A DNA stretch of 64,000 nucleotides from Alphaproteobacteria bacterium (GCA_003331935.1 QOQE01000008.1:1-64000); one strand, 5' to 3'; positions 40,772 through 50,470 are shown, counted from the stretch's first letter. The notes: generated from the letters alone by a model not told the origin. Numbers and translations are program-made.

Positions 40772-41644
40772 TTGATATCAGCTTTATTGGTCAAGGAATT
40801 ACGAGAAAAGTCTGGAGCGGGTATGATGGATGCTAAAAAAGCGCTTCTTGAAACCGATGGTAATTTAGAGGCGGCAGAAGATTGGCTCAGAACAAAAGGA
40901 CTTTTAAAGGCCGAAAAGAAATCGTCTCGAATTGCTGCAGAAGGGTTGGTTGGGGTAAAAGTACACGATAATCAAGGAATGATTGTTGAGTTAAACTCAG
41001 AGACAGATTTTGTTGCAACGAATAAGGAATTTATTGAGTTAGTAGACCTGATTTTAAAAGAAGGTTTTGGAGTCAATGAAAAAGATGACGTTTTGGATAA
41101 GAGTGTTTCTGGAAAAACTATCCAAGATCATATTAACAATAAGATAGCCACTATTGGAGAGAATATTAGTTTGAGAAGAGTTTCAAGTTTAACAGGCGAC
41201 AATGTTTACTCTTATGTTCATAATTCTGTTTCAAACGACTGCGGTAAGATAGGTGTTTTGGTTTCTTTAGAAGGAAAAAAAGATGATGATTTTGGAAAAA
41301 AGTTAGCAATGCATATTGCAGCAACCGCTCCGTTGGCGATGTCTGAGAAAGATATTGCTGAGGATATTGTTAATAGAGAAAAAAAAATTATTAGTGAACA
41401 GCTTCTTTCAGAAGGAAAACCTGCAGATATTGCTGAGAAAATTCTTTCAGGTAAACTCAAAAAGTTTTACCAAGAAAATACCCTTCTTAACCAAAAGTTT
41501 GTAATGGATCCTGATAGTTCAATAAAGCAGGTTTTAGAAAATAATAAACAAACTTTGATCAGTTTCGCGAGATTTAAAGTAGGTGAGGGTATTGATAAGA
41601 AAGAAAGCGATTTTGCTACAGAAGTAAAAGATATAGTCAGTTAG
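40772..41644 (+). CDS. tsf: Elongation factor Ts
   Basis: EF-Ts exchanges GDP for GTP on EF-Tu. The 290-residue protein has the UBA-like head with VKELREKSGAGMMDAKKAL, the conserved NSETDFVATN block and a coiled-coil later. The start is TTG at 40772 with AGGGAGA upstream; the first residues match the family. It is 28 bases after rpsB. Confidence 0.97.
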   Translation: MISALLVKELREKSGAGMMDAKKALLETDGNLEAAEDWLRTKGLLKAEKKSSRIAAEGLVGVKVHDNQGMIVELNSETDFVATNKEFIELVDLILKEGFGVNEKDDVLDKSVSGKTIQDHINNKIATIGENISLRRVSSLTGDNVYSYVHNSVSNDCGKIGVLVSLEGKKDDDFGKKLAMHIAATAPLAMSEKDIAEDIVNREKKIISEQLLSEGKPADIAEKILSGKLKKFYQENTLLNQKFVMDPDSSIKQVLENNKQTLISFARFKVGEGIDKKESDFATEVKDIVS

Positions 41645-41649
41645 GTCAC

Positions 41650-42372
41650 GTGACATTGACAGCAAAAACCCGATATAAACGCATATTGCTAAAGATATCT
41701 GGTGAAGCGCTTATGGGTCAACTTAATGGTGGATTACACCCCCCTACAGTTAATAAAATAGCGTCCGAAATTAAAAAAGTTCATGAAACGGGCGTTGAAG
41801 TGTGCTTAGTAATAGGAGGTGGAAATATCTTTCGCGGTCTTCAAGGCAGCGCACAAGGTATGGAAAGGACGACAGCGGATTATATGGGAATGTTAGCTAC
41901 TGTAATGAATTCACTAGCCATGCAATCTGAGCTAGAAAAAATAAATATTAATACAAGGGTAATATCAGCGATCCCAATGGATCAAATCTGTGAGCCATAC
42001 ATTCGCAGGCGAGCCGTCAGGCACTTAGAAAAAGATAGGGTTTGCATTTTTGCAGCTGGAACGGGAAACCCATACTTTACAACTGATACTGCTGCTACTT
42101 TGAGGGCCATAGAGATGAAATGCCAGGCCATTTTTAAAGCTACAAAGGTTGACGGCATTTACGATAAAGACCCTGAAATAAATCCAAAAGCAAAGTATCT
42201 TGAAACAGTAACCTATGATATGGCTCTCCAAGAGAAATTGAGGGTTATGGATGCGAGCGCAATCGCTTTAGCAAGAGATAACAATATCCCCATTGTTGTC
42301 TTTTCTTTGTTTGAAACCGACGATTTTTTGAGTATTGTTAATGGGAAGGGAAAGTTCTCCTTGGTAAATTGA
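41650..42372 (+). CDS. pyrH: Uridylate kinase
   Basis: PyrH phosphorylates UMP to UDP. The 240-residue amino-acid-kinase-fold protein shows KISGEALMG near the N-terminus, GGGNIFRG at about 56-63 and TDTAATLRA. The GTG start at 41650 lies 5 bases after the tsf stop. It sits in the canonical tsf-pyrH-frr order. Confidence 0.97.
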   Translation: MTLTAKTRYKRILLKISGEALMGQLNGGLHPPTVNKIASEIKKVHETGVEVCLVIGGGNIFRGLQGSAQGMERTTADYMGMLATVMNSLAMQSELEKININTRVISAIPMDQICEPYIRRRAVRHLEKDRVCIFAAGTGNPYFTTDTAATLRAIEMKCQAIFKATKVDGIYDKDPEINPKAKYLETVTYDMALQEKLRVMDASAIALARDNNIPIVVFSLFETDDFLSIVNGKGKFSLVN

Positions 42373-42376
42373 AGTC

Positions 42377-42937
42377 ATGAATGAATTTAGTTTAGATATT
42401 AGTGATATTGAAAAAAGAATGTCTGGCGCGATAGCATCGCTGAAAAATGACTTTCTCTCCCTCCGTACAGGAAGGGCATCGTCTTCAATGATTGAGCCTG
42501 TAGTGGTAGAAGTTTATGGATCAAAACTTCCTTTAAATCAGTGTGCGACTGTAACTGTGCCTGAATCTAGAGTGCTGTCAGTAAACGTTTGGGACGTCAA
42601 CAATGTCAATATGGTTGAAAAGGCAATAATTAATTCAGGACTTGGGCTCACCCCTCAAACGGAAGGTAATTTTATCAGACTTATAATTCCAGAATTAAAT
42701 GAGGAAAGAAGAAAGGAATTAGCTAAACTCGCGGCGACTTATGCAGAGAACGCAAAAATAGCGATCAGGAACGTAAGAAAAGATGGAATGGATAAAATTA
42801 AAAAATTTCGTAGTGAGGGAATGTCAGAAGATGAATCTCAGGTTTGGAGTGACGAAATACAAGCCCTGACAGATAAAATGACGCTTTCTATAGAAAGCTT
42901 GCAAAAAGAAAAACAGTCAGAGATCGTGAAATTTTGA
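42377..42937 (+). CDS. frr: Ribosome recycling factor
   Basis: RRF splits post-termination ribosomes with EF-G. The 186-residue protein shows the family segments LRTGRASSSMIEPV, YGSKLPLNQCATV, the VRKDGMDKIKKF helix and a C-terminal acidic helix. The ATG at 42377 is 4 bases after pyrH. In most relatives uppS comes next; here the next gene is cdsA. Confidence 0.97.
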   Translation: MNEFSLDISDIEKRMSGAIASLKNDFLSLRTGRASSSMIEPVVVEVYGSKLPLNQCATVTVPESRVLSVNVWDVNNVNMVEKAIINSGLGLTPQTEGNFIRLIIPELNEERRKELAKLAATYAENAKIAIRNVRKDGMDKIKKFRSEGMSEDESQVWSDEIQALTDKMTLSIESLQKEKQSEIVKF

Positions 42938-42976
42938 TATATCGCCAAAGAATTTTCTGTGTAGTACGTGTAGTTT

Positions 42977-43750
42977 GTGTTTGAGGATCTAAAATTACGG
43001 GCTATATCTGCGTCAATATTGGTGTCTATTCTTTTTTTATTTGCCTTAGTAATACCCATTTTACTTGTACCTTCGATTTATATGTTAAATATTTTGTTTT
43101 TGAGGGAACTGTTTGATCTTTACAGTTTCAAAAATAAGCTTCCTTTTAATAAAATAATTCTGGCTACTATCTGTATTATTCCTTTATATTTTTTACAAAC
43201 TGATTTAGCTCTAACATTTTTTTTTAATTTTTTTCTTTTTTTCTTAGTCTTATATTTATCAAGATCCATGGGCCTAGGCGTTCTTGTTGTTTACGTAAAC
43301 TTATCAATTTCATGTTTGCTTAGCTTACTAGCGTCGCCTACAGAAGTTGGAGGAGTAAGTTTTTTTGTTGTTTTCGTGTTAGCGGTAGCAGTTGCAGATA
43401 TAGGAGGTTATTTTGGTGGTCGTATAATTGGTGGACCAAAGGTTTTGGAAAAGGTTAGCCCCGGGAAAACCTGGGCCGGAATAATAGCTGGATGGATTTC
43501 AGTATTTTTATTTTACCAAATACTAAGATATTTTGAGTTATTTCTATCTGATTTTTTCATTTTTGTGTTTCTAGGAATCGCTTTGTCATCTCAGGTGGGT
43601 GACTTTATTGAGAGTTTCATGAAAAGAAACTTTGGAGTTAAGGATACTAGTCATATAATACCTGGGCATGGCGGATTACTTGACAGATTTGATGGATTAA
43701 TATTTGCAAGCTTTTTTGTTAAAATTGTCGATTTTTATTTACTAACATGA
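42977..43750 (+). CDS. cdsA: Phosphatidate cytidylyltransferase
   Basis: CdsA makes CDP-diacylglycerol for phospholipid synthesis. It is a polytopic 257-residue membrane protein. The signature near the C-terminus is intact: SSQVGDFIESFMKR, then KD, then PGHGGLLDRFDG. The start is GTG at 42977 with a weak ribosome-binding site. It overlaps dxr as ATGA. Confidence 0.95.
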   Translation: MFEDLKLRAISASILVSILFLFALVIPILLVPSIYMLNILFLRELFDLYSFKNKLPFNKIILATICIIPLYFLQTDLALTFFFNFFLFFLVLYLSRSMGLGVLVVYVNLSISCLLSLLASPTEVGGVSFFVVFVLAVAVADIGGYFGGRIIGGPKVLEKVSPGKTWAGIIAGWISVFLFYQILRYFELFLSDFFIFVFLGIALSSQVGDFIESFMKRNFGVKDTSHIIPGHGGLLDRFDGLIFASFFVKIVDFYLLT

Positions 43751-44910
43751 GCAAGAAAAAAGTTAATATATTTGGAACCACCGGATCTATTGGCCAAAGT
43801 ACACTCCAAGTTCTTCGAGGATACAAAGGTAAGTATGATTTTATTGCTTTTTCAGCACATGACAATGTTGATCAACTTATAAAAGACTGTTTGGAGTTCA
43901 AACCGCAGTATGCAAATATTGGAAATGAAAAACATTTTTTAAAATTAAAAAACGCTCTTCATGATACTGATATTAGCTTAAGCTATGGTCGAGACGCACT
44001 TCTGGACCTAGCTTGTACAAAAGTTGACTGGTCCATGTCTGCAATAGTTGGTTTTTCTGGAGTTGAGATTTCTTTACTTTGTGCAGAACACTCACAAATT
44101 TTGGCACTTGCGAATAAGGAAGCCCTTGTTTGTGCTGGAAAACTACTATTATCTATTTGTAAAACTTATAACACTGAACTTATTCCAGTTGACAGCGAGC
44201 ACAGCGCTATTTTCCAGTGTCTGACAGGGGAAAGGAGAAAAGACCTCAAGAGCATAACCCTAACTGCTAGTGGTGGCCCATTTAGAAACTGGAGCCTAAA
44301 AAGAATGGGTTCCGTAACGCTTAAGGAAGCGTTAAACCACCCAAACTGGCGCATGGGGACAAGAATAACTATTGATAGCGCTTCAATGTTTAACAAGTCG
44401 CTTGAATTAATTGAAGCAATGCATTTATTTGAATTGGAGTTTTCTGATGTAGAGGTAATAATTCACCCTCAGTCAATAGTGCATTCGATGGTAAATTTTA
44501 AGGATGGAACTACTTTGGCACAACTGTCTGTACCTGATATGAAAGGTCCAATAGGCTATGCCCTTAATTACCCAAAAAGATTAAACATTGATATAGAAAA
44601 TGTTAATTTTGCAAAAATAGGGTCTCTTGAGTTTTACATGCCTGACAAAGAAAAATTTCGTTCTTTAGAAATTGTAGAAAAAGTCGGAAGAAACTTAGAT
44701 TTAGGAGTTATATTTAACGCCGCAAAGGAGATAGCTTTGGATAGATTTATTTCGGGAGAAATAGCTTTTTTAGATATGGCAGAGCTAGTAGAAAAAACTC
44801 TTGCGGAAAGTTCGCTTATCAATAAAATTCTCAAAAAGCCTCAAAAAATTTCTGACATAATAGAGATAAATGAACTTACCAGGGGTATTGCAGAAAAAAT
44901 CAAGTTTTAG
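43747..44910 (+). CDS. dxr: 1-deoxy-D-xylulose 5-phosphate reductoisomerase
   Basis: Dxr performs the second step of the MEP isoprenoid pathway. The 387-residue protein has the NADPH motif GTTGSIGQSTL (residues 9-19), ALANKEALVCAG and the metal-binding PVDSEHSAIFQ at about 146-156. It overlaps cdsA by 4 bases and is followed closely by rseP. Confidence 0.97.
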   Translation: MSKKKVNIFGTTGSIGQSTLQVLRGYKGKYDFIAFSAHDNVDQLIKDCLEFKPQYANIGNEKHFLKLKNALHDTDISLSYGRDALLDLACTKVDWSMSAIVGFSGVEISLLCAEHSQILALANKEALVCAGKLLLSICKTYNTELIPVDSEHSAIFQCLTGERRKDLKSITLTASGGPFRNWSLKRMGSVTLKEALNHPNWRMGTRITIDSASMFNKSLELIEAMHLFELEFSDVEVIIHPQSIVHSMVNFKDGTTLAQLSVPDMKGPIGYALNYPKRLNIDIENVNFAKIGSLEFYMPDKEKFRSLEIVEKVGRNLDLGVIFNAAKEIALDRFISGEIAFLDMAELVEKTLAESSLINKILKKPQKISDIIEINELTRGIAEKIKF

Positions 44911-44919
44911 GAGCAAGGT

Positions 44920-46233
44920 ATTATTTTTTTTCAGTTTATTGCGATCGTGTGTGCTTTCGGTGTCGTTATTTTTGTACATGAGTTCGGGCATTTTATAGTC
45001 GCACGTTTTAATAAGATAAAAGTTTCTGTTTTTAGTATTGGCTTTGGTCCGAGGATAATGTCTTTTAAAGACAAGAAGGGTACCAATTGGCAAATCGCAA
45101 TTATTCCATTGGGAGGATTTGTAAAATTTTCAGGAGATGAGAATATTGCCTCCATAAAAACAAAAGCCAATTCCCCCCCGGGAGCCTCAAAATACGCGGA
45201 ATTTGATTTGGCTCCGTTATTTAGTAGATTTTCAACAGTAGTAGCTGGACCACTAGCAAATTTTCTTTTTTCAGTATTAATTTTTTCTCTAATTTTCGTG
45301 ATACAAGGAATTCCTGTAGAGGAGCCTGTGGTTGGTAAGGTCAATTCGTATTACGAGAATAATTATGATCTTAAAGTCAATGACCAAATTCTTAAAGTTG
45401 AAGATAAAAAAGTAAGTTCATTTTCTGACATTTTTTCTCATTTGAAAAGACAAAAATCAGAGATGTCTTCGTTTACGATTAAAAGAGGCGATTTGGAGAA
45501 AGAGATTGAGCTTCCTTATCTTTTGCAACCAGTAGTAGAAGCTATAGAGCCTCTTTCTGCCGCATCCCTCTCTGGTCTGGAAATTGGTGATGTGATTTTA
45601 ACTATGGAAGGGAAAAAACTATCCAACTTCAATGATTTAAGAGAGAAAATCATTAATTCTGAAGGAAAAGTCATGAAAATTACTATTTTTCGGAATGGTA
45701 AGATCCTGGAAAAAGAGATTAAACCAGTTTTGAGTCCAATTGAGGATCAAGATGGAAATTTTGATACTATTTACCGAATTGGTGTAGCTGGGGGTCCAAT
45801 ATTCTATCCTCGTACGACTTCACCAGGTTTTTGGAAAGCGTTGGTGCTGGGAGCAGAAGCTACAAAAGGAGTTATCATGGCTTCTTTTAAAGGTATTAAA
45901 GGTATAATTAGTGGTCAAGTTGATCCCAAGCACCTTTCAGGTCCAGTAGGGATAGCGCACGCGGTTTCAGACTCCATCAAGTCAGGTCTTGTAACTTTCT
46001 TGTCCTTAGTAGCAATCATTTCAACAGGTATAGGGTTTGTAAATCTGCTTCCCATCCCGATCTTAGATGGTGGACACATTGTTTTATTAATGTATGAATA
46101 TATTTTTCGTTCAAAACCCACTGAGGAAATAACAAGATTTTCTATGATATTTGGTTTAGTTTTGTTACTATCTTTGCTATTGTTTACCACCTTTAATGAT
46201 ATTTCAAGGCTGGTGTTATTTTTAAATTTTTAG
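44920..46233 (+). CDS. rseP: Site-2 zinc metalloprotease RseP, probable ATT start
   Basis: RseP cleaves anti-sigma factors and signal peptide remnants within the membrane. The zinc motif HEFGH, two PDZ domains and the C-terminal LLPIPILDGGH motif are present. The first standard start codon in frame is GTG at 44947, which leaves only 10 residues before the histidine and cuts the first helix. The frame is open back to the dxr stop, and an ATT at 44920 lies six bases after GGAG (44910-44913). It puts the histidine at residue 20, as against 22 in E. coli. I therefore prefer ATT, with GTG as the fallback. Confidence 0.9.
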   Translation: MIFFQFIAIVCAFGVVIFVHEFGHFIVARFNKIKVSVFSIGFGPRIMSFKDKKGTNWQIAIIPLGGFVKFSGDENIASIKTKANSPPGASKYAEFDLAPLFSRFSTVVAGPLANFLFSVLIFSLIFVIQGIPVEEPVVGKVNSYYENNYDLKVNDQILKVEDKKVSSFSDIFSHLKRQKSEMSSFTIKRGDLEKEIELPYLLQPVVEAIEPLSAASLSGLEIGDVILTMEGKKLSNFNDLREKIINSEGKVMKITIFRNGKILEKEIKPVLSPIEDQDGNFDTIYRIGVAGGPIFYPRTTSPGFWKALVLGAEATKGVIMASFKGIKGIISGQVDPKHLSGPVGIAHAVSDSIKSGLVTFLSLVAIISTGIGFVNLLPIPILDGGHIVLLMYEYIFRSKPTEEITRFSMIFGLVLLLSLLLFTTFNDISRLVLFLNF

Positions 46234-46243
46234 GGAGACACAT

Positions 46244-48535
46244 TTGAGACGAGCAAGACTTCAATTTATTTTCTTTTTCTTGGTTTTTGTAGCTTGCTTT
46301 TCAAACCCAGTAAAAGCGCAGTTTAGGTTTTCTCAGATTGTTGTAAAAGGAAATACCACTACAGATATTGAAACAATTAAATCGATATCAGGCCTCAAAC
46401 AAAACATACCTCTTTCAGCTTCAGACTTAAATTCGGCTTTAAAAAAATTGTATAGTAGCAATCTATTTGAGGATGTCGAAGTGACCCCTAAAGGAAAGAC
46501 GATAATTATAAAAGTAAAGGAAAATAGAAGAATACGTCGCTTAGTTTTTGAAGGAAACAAAAAAATAGAGGACAAAGAGTTGCTTCCGTTAATAAAGTCG
46601 AAGGAAAGACAAGCCTTTAGTAAATCACAGGTTGTGAAAGATAGTAGAATTATTTCAGATTTCTACAGATTTAAGTCTAGATACTCTGCAAAAGTAGAGC
46701 CAAAGATAATCGAAAGAGAAAAAGGATATGTGGATTTAGTCTTTGAGATCAATGAGGGCGATGTTTTGCAAATTTCTCAAATTGACTTTGTAGGAAATAA
46801 AATTTTTTCTGACCGACAGCTTAAAGATGCGATTAAATCTAGAAAAGCAGGGCTTTTTTCTTCTTTTTTTACTAGTGATAATTATTCTGAAGATAGTCAA
46901 GAAGCAGATAAGTTTCTTTTAGAAAAATTTTATAAAGACAATGGCTTTCCAGATGCAAAAGTTATTGCCTCGATTGGCGGACTTAAAGATGGGGGATCGT
47001 CAGCGTTCTTAACTTATTCAATTTATGAAGGCCCTCTATTCAAATTTGGGAAGGTTTCAGTTAAATCTCTAGTTAAAGGTGTGGGATCATCTATCTATGA
47101 AAATTCAGTAGTCATTTATGAGGGAAACAATTTTAATTTCTCCAAGATACAAGAAACTCTAGATAATATTAAGAGAGTATCTGTAAGCAATGGGTATCCT
47201 TTCTTTGTCGGGAAGGTGGAAACGACAAGAAACTTTAGAGAAAAAAAAGTGGATATACTTTTTAAGATTACAGAAGGCCCAAAGCTCTTTGTCGAACAGA
47301 TAGAAATTAGCGGTAACACGCATACTCGTGATAATGTTATCAGACGCGAATTTCAAGTCGAAGAAGGAGATGCGTTTGACCCAACTATGCTCAAAAGATC
47401 AGAAGAGAAGTTGCAGTCTCTAGGTTATTTTGAGAGTGTAAAAGTCAACGTTCGACAAGGTTCAAGTTCTCAAAATGCGATTGTTGATATAGATGTAAAG
47501 GAAGCCCCCACCGGATCCCTTTCATTAGGTTTGGGATACTCTACTGATACAGATGTTTCAGCTCAGTTTTCCTTCAGTGAGACAAATTTCAGAGGTGCCG
47601 GCCAAGGTATCAGATTAAGTGTTTCTTCATCAAAAGACAGTTCCTCTGTTGGGCTTGGGTTTAAAGAGCGAGGATTCCTTGGAAGAGATGTTTTGGTGTC
47701 AATGGATATTGATTATACTGACTCAAAACCACGCGCTACTGGGTACACGGCAAACCTTCTAGCTGTTAAGCCAGCAATTGGCTTTAACCTGTCGTCAAAT
47801 ACTAGGGTTAAACTTGTTTATAAGTTTGAGAATCTAGATGTGACAGGCGTTGGTACATCAGAGGTTTTGAAGCAGGATCTTGGGCAATCTACAAGGTCAT
47901 TAATTGATTTGTCATTTAGGCATGACAAACGAGATTCAATTATTAAACCTACTAAAGGTTACATGATTAAACTAGGTTCCGAGATTGCTGGCCTTGGAGG
48001 AGATGAGCAGTTTGTTAAAGCTGAGGCAAGCGGAAAAATATACCAAGGTATATATGGAAATAACATTATTTTTTCTACTGAATTGGAAGGTGGTATTTTA
48101 ACAATGGGCAAAGGCTATTCGAAAATAGTCGATAGATTTCAATTGGGTGGTCGTTCCTTTCGAGGTTATAAATTTAGTGGAATAGGACCTAGGGAGCTTT
48201 CTGGTGGAGCATACACCATCCCTTTAGGGGGTGAGAAATATGCTATCGCACGATTTGCTGCTTCTTTTCCCCTAGGTTTGCCCAGAGAGTTAGGGCTATT
48301 TGGAAGTATATTTGCTGAGGCGGGCACTCTATGGGATTTAAAAAGTGACCCAAACGTATCAGGACTGTCAGATAAGATTGCCTTGACCGATAGAAGCTTA
48401 AGAACTTCAATAGGTTTTGCAATGAATTGGGAAACTCCAATCGGCCCTCTTCAGTTTAATTGGTCAAGACCACAAAAATATTTAGAAGCTGATAGTACTG
48501 AATATTTTAGTCTCAATTTAGCCACAAGATTTTGA
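46244..48535 (+). CDS. bamA: Outer membrane protein assembly factor BamA
   Basis: BamA inserts beta-barrel proteins into the outer membrane. The 763-residue protein has a signal peptide ending near residue 26, five POTRA repeats (for example IVVKGNTTTDIETIK at the start) and a C-terminal Omp85 barrel ending in an aromatic-type Phe residue. The start is TTG at 46244 with AGGGAGA upstream. It overlaps the Skp-like gene by 4 bases (TTGA). Confidence 0.96.
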   Translation: MRRARLQFIFFFLVFVACFSNPVKAQFRFSQIVVKGNTTTDIETIKSISGLKQNIPLSASDLNSALKKLYSSNLFEDVEVTPKGKTIIIKVKENRRIRRLVFEGNKKIEDKELLPLIKSKERQAFSKSQVVKDSRIISDFYRFKSRYSAKVEPKIIEREKGYVDLVFEINEGDVLQISQIDFVGNKIFSDRQLKDAIKSRKAGLFSSFFTSDNYSEDSQEADKFLLEKFYKDNGFPDAKVIASIGGLKDGGSSAFLTYSIYEGPLFKFGKVSVKSLVKGVGSSIYENSVVIYEGNNFNFSKIQETLDNIKRVSVSNGYPFFVGKVETTRNFREKKVDILFKITEGPKLFVEQIEISGNTHTRDNVIRREFQVEEGDAFDPTMLKRSEEKLQSLGYFESVKVNVRQGSSSQNAIVDIDVKEAPTGSLSLGLGYSTDTDVSAQFSFSETNFRGAGQGIRLSVSSSKDSSSVGLGFKERGFLGRDVLVSMDIDYTDSKPRATGYTANLLAVKPAIGFNLSSNTRVKLVYKFENLDVTGVGTSEVLKQDLGQSTRSLIDLSFRHDKRDSIIKPTKGYMIKLGSEIAGLGGDEQFVKAEASGKIYQGIYGNNIIFSTELEGGILTMGKGYSKIVDRFQLGGRSFRGYKFSGIGPRELSGGAYTIPLGGEKYAIARFAASFPLGLPRELGLFGSIFAEAGTLWDLKSDPNVSGLSDKIALTDRSLRTSIGFAMNWETPIGPLQFNWSRPQKYLEADSTEYFSLNLATRF

Positions 48536-49113
48536 TTACTTTTTATAAGAATACCTTGAGGCTAATATTAAACCTTCTTTTACTCGTTTTTATATTTTGT
48601 AGCCCTATTTTTTCTCAACAAAAAAATATCAAAACAGCTGTTCTTGTAATCAACAGTATAAATGTTTTTGAGAGATCCCAGTTAGGTAATGATATATTAG
48701 TCTCTTTTCAAGAGGCTGCATTAGCATTAAAAGAGGAGGCTGACTTAAACGTAAAAAAGTTTGAGGACGAAGAGCTAGAGCTAACTAAAAAGAGAGAAAT
48801 TTTGACTAAAAAGCAATTCAATAAAGTAGCAGACGACTTTGATAAAAGAGTTCAAAAAGCCAGAAACCTTTACGATTTGAAAGATAGCCAATTAAGAAGC
48901 AAGTTGGAGTCTTGGAAAAAAAAATTTATTGAGTTATCAGGAAGAGTTATTCAACCAATAATGGCTAACTATAATTCTTTCATTGTGCTAGATTCATCAC
49001 AAATTGATTTATTTTTTGATAATAGAATAGATATAACTGAATTAGTGATTCTTGAATTGGATACTCTTTATAAGAGTGATCCAAAATATTTAGAGATAAT
49101 CATAGGTAAATGA
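48532..49113 (+). CDS. Skp/OmpH family periplasmic chaperone
   Basis: The 193-residue protein has a signal peptide (residues about 10-28), a short beta segment and a long charged coiled coil (about 60-140), the tentacle architecture of Skp. Skp carries unfolded outer-membrane proteins to BamA, which fits the 4-base overlap with bamA. The start is TTG at 48532. It is diverged from E. coli Skp, so the assignment rests on layout and position. Confidence 0.85.
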   Translation: MITFYKNTLRLILNLLLLVFIFCSPIFSQQKNIKTAVLVINSINVFERSQLGNDILVSFQEAALALKEEADLNVKKFEDEELELTKKREILTKKQFNKVADDFDKRVQKARNLYDLKDSQLRSKLESWKKKFIELSGRVIQPIMANYNSFIVLDSSQIDLFFDNRIDITELVILELDTLYKSDPKYLEIIIGK

Positions 49114-49126
49114 TTAGGAGAGTTTT

Positions 49127-49570
49127 ATGACCACAGAGTGCTGCAACATTGATGAAATAAAAAAATTAATTCCTCATAGATACCCATTTTTATTAATTGA
49201 TAAGGTAACAGATATAGTGAAAAATGAGTCAGCTACAGGAGTTAAGAACGTAACCGTAAATGAACCTTACTTCCCTGGTCATTTTCCTTCGTCATCTGTA
49301 GTTCCAGGCGTACTACAAGTTGAGTCAATGGCTCAAACTGCGGCTGTTTTGGTTGCAAAAAGTTTAAATTTTTCCGAATCCAATGCCTTGGTGTTTCTCA
49401 CTACAATAGATAACGCAAAATTTAGAAAGCCAGTCATCCCTGGCGATGTTATGTCACTTGTTATATCCGTTAAAAGAATAAGAAATAAATTATGGAAATT
49501 TTATGGTCAAGTCATGGTAAACTCTCAAAGAGTCTCTGAGTGTGAGTTTTCTGCAATGATGAGAATTTAA
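49127..49570 (+). CDS. fabZ: (3R)-hydroxyacyl-ACP dehydratase FabZ
   Basis: FabZ dehydrates hydroxyacyl-ACP in fatty acid synthesis, supplying acyl chains also used by LpxA. The 147-residue protein has the hot-dog fold motifs PHRYPFLLID (16-25) and FPGHFP with the catalytic histidine, then a glutamate in VLQVESMAQ. It follows the Skp-like gene by 13 bases; lpxD, usually between them, is not there. Confidence 0.97.
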   Translation: MTTECCNIDEIKKLIPHRYPFLLIDKVTDIVKNESATGVKNVTVNEPYFPGHFPSSSVVPGVLQVESMAQTAAVLVAKSLNFSESNALVFLTTIDNAKFRKPVIPGDVMSLVISVKRIRNKLWKFYGQVMVNSQRVSECEFSAMMRI

Positions 49571-49660
49571 AGATGTCATTTTCAAAAAACTATTTTTGCA
49601 TAAAACTAAATGTACCAAATCTTTTTTAGGATTTTGGCCAATAAAAAGGTGTAGGGAGCT

Positions 49661-50470
49661 ATGACTATTACTCTTCCAAATATTCATCCAACAGCAATTG
49701 TTGAAGACGGGGCAAAAGTTAGTAATTCCTGTAAAATTGGTCCATATTGTTGTGTTGGACCTGAAGTCACTTTAGACCATAATGTGTGTTTAGTAAGTCA
49801 TGTGGTTGTTTCAGGGAGGACATTTATTGGCAGAGGAACAAAAGTTTGGCCTTTTTCTTCCGTGGGCAGTGAACCACAAGACCTTAAATATAAAGGAGAA
49901 AAATCCACTCTTACAATCGGTCAGAATAACTTGATAAGAGAATGTGTTAGTATTAGCACAGGCACAGATGGCGGTGGGGGCATTACCAGTATTGGAAATA
50001 ACTGCCTTTTTATGCTAGGAAGTCACGTGGGGCATGACTGTAAGTTAGGGGACAATATTATAATTGCTAATAATTCTGCTATAGCCGGTCATGTTATAAT
50101 TGAAGATAATGTAAATATAGGTGGGTTAGTTGGTGTTCATCAGTTTTGTAGGATAGGTGAGGGTTCAATGATCGGAGCGCATGCTATGGTCTCTAAAGAT
50201 ATTATACCCTTCTCTATGATCGTTGGCATGCGGCCAGTACTATCAGGTGTGAACTTAGTTGGTTTAAAAAGAAGAGGGAGTAAGAGAGAAGATATGAAGA
50301 AGCTTGCTGATGTCTTTTCGAGACTTTTTGAAAAAAAAGGAAATCAGAGTTTTCAGGAACGATTAGAAGCAATAGATAAAGACGAATTGTATCAAATTAC
50401 TGAAGTTCAAAAGGTTATAAAGTTTATGAAACAAGAGAGCACTAGATCATATGTTGCCCCAAAAACCTGA
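49661..50470 (+). CDS. lpxA: UDP-N-acetylglucosamine acyltransferase LpxA
   Basis: LpxA adds the first hydroxyacyl chain to UDP-GlcNAc in lipid A synthesis. The 269-residue left-handed beta-helix protein has repeating hexapeptides, the SHVGHDCKLGDN segment with the catalytic histidine, and a helical C-terminus. A 90-base spacer separates it from fabZ; I see no gene there, only an unconvincing 18-codon frame. A GTAGGGAG ribosome-binding site precedes the ATG. Confidence 0.97.
   Translation: MTITLPNIHPTAIVEDGAKVSNSCKIGPYCCVGPEVTLDHNVCLVSHVVVSGRTFIGRGTKVWPFSSVGSEPQDLKYKGEKSTLTIGQNNLIRECVSISTGTDGGGGITSIGNNCLFMLGSHVGHDCKLGDNIIIANNSAIAGHVIIEDNVNIGGLVGVHQFCRIGEGSMIGAHAMVSKDIIPFSMIVGMRPVLSGVNLVGLKRRGSKREDMKKLADVFSRLFEKKGNQSFQERLEAIDKDELYQITEVQKVIKFMKQESTRSYVAPKT

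Noticed and set aside
44931-45344. Minus-strand frame across the start of rseP
   Set aside because: It is antisense to the zinc-motif region of rseP, and no promoter or ribosome-binding site is evident.
49574-49630. Possible 18-codon frame between fabZ and lpxA
   Set aside because: It lacks a convincing ribosome-binding site, and its composition is that of AT-rich spacer.
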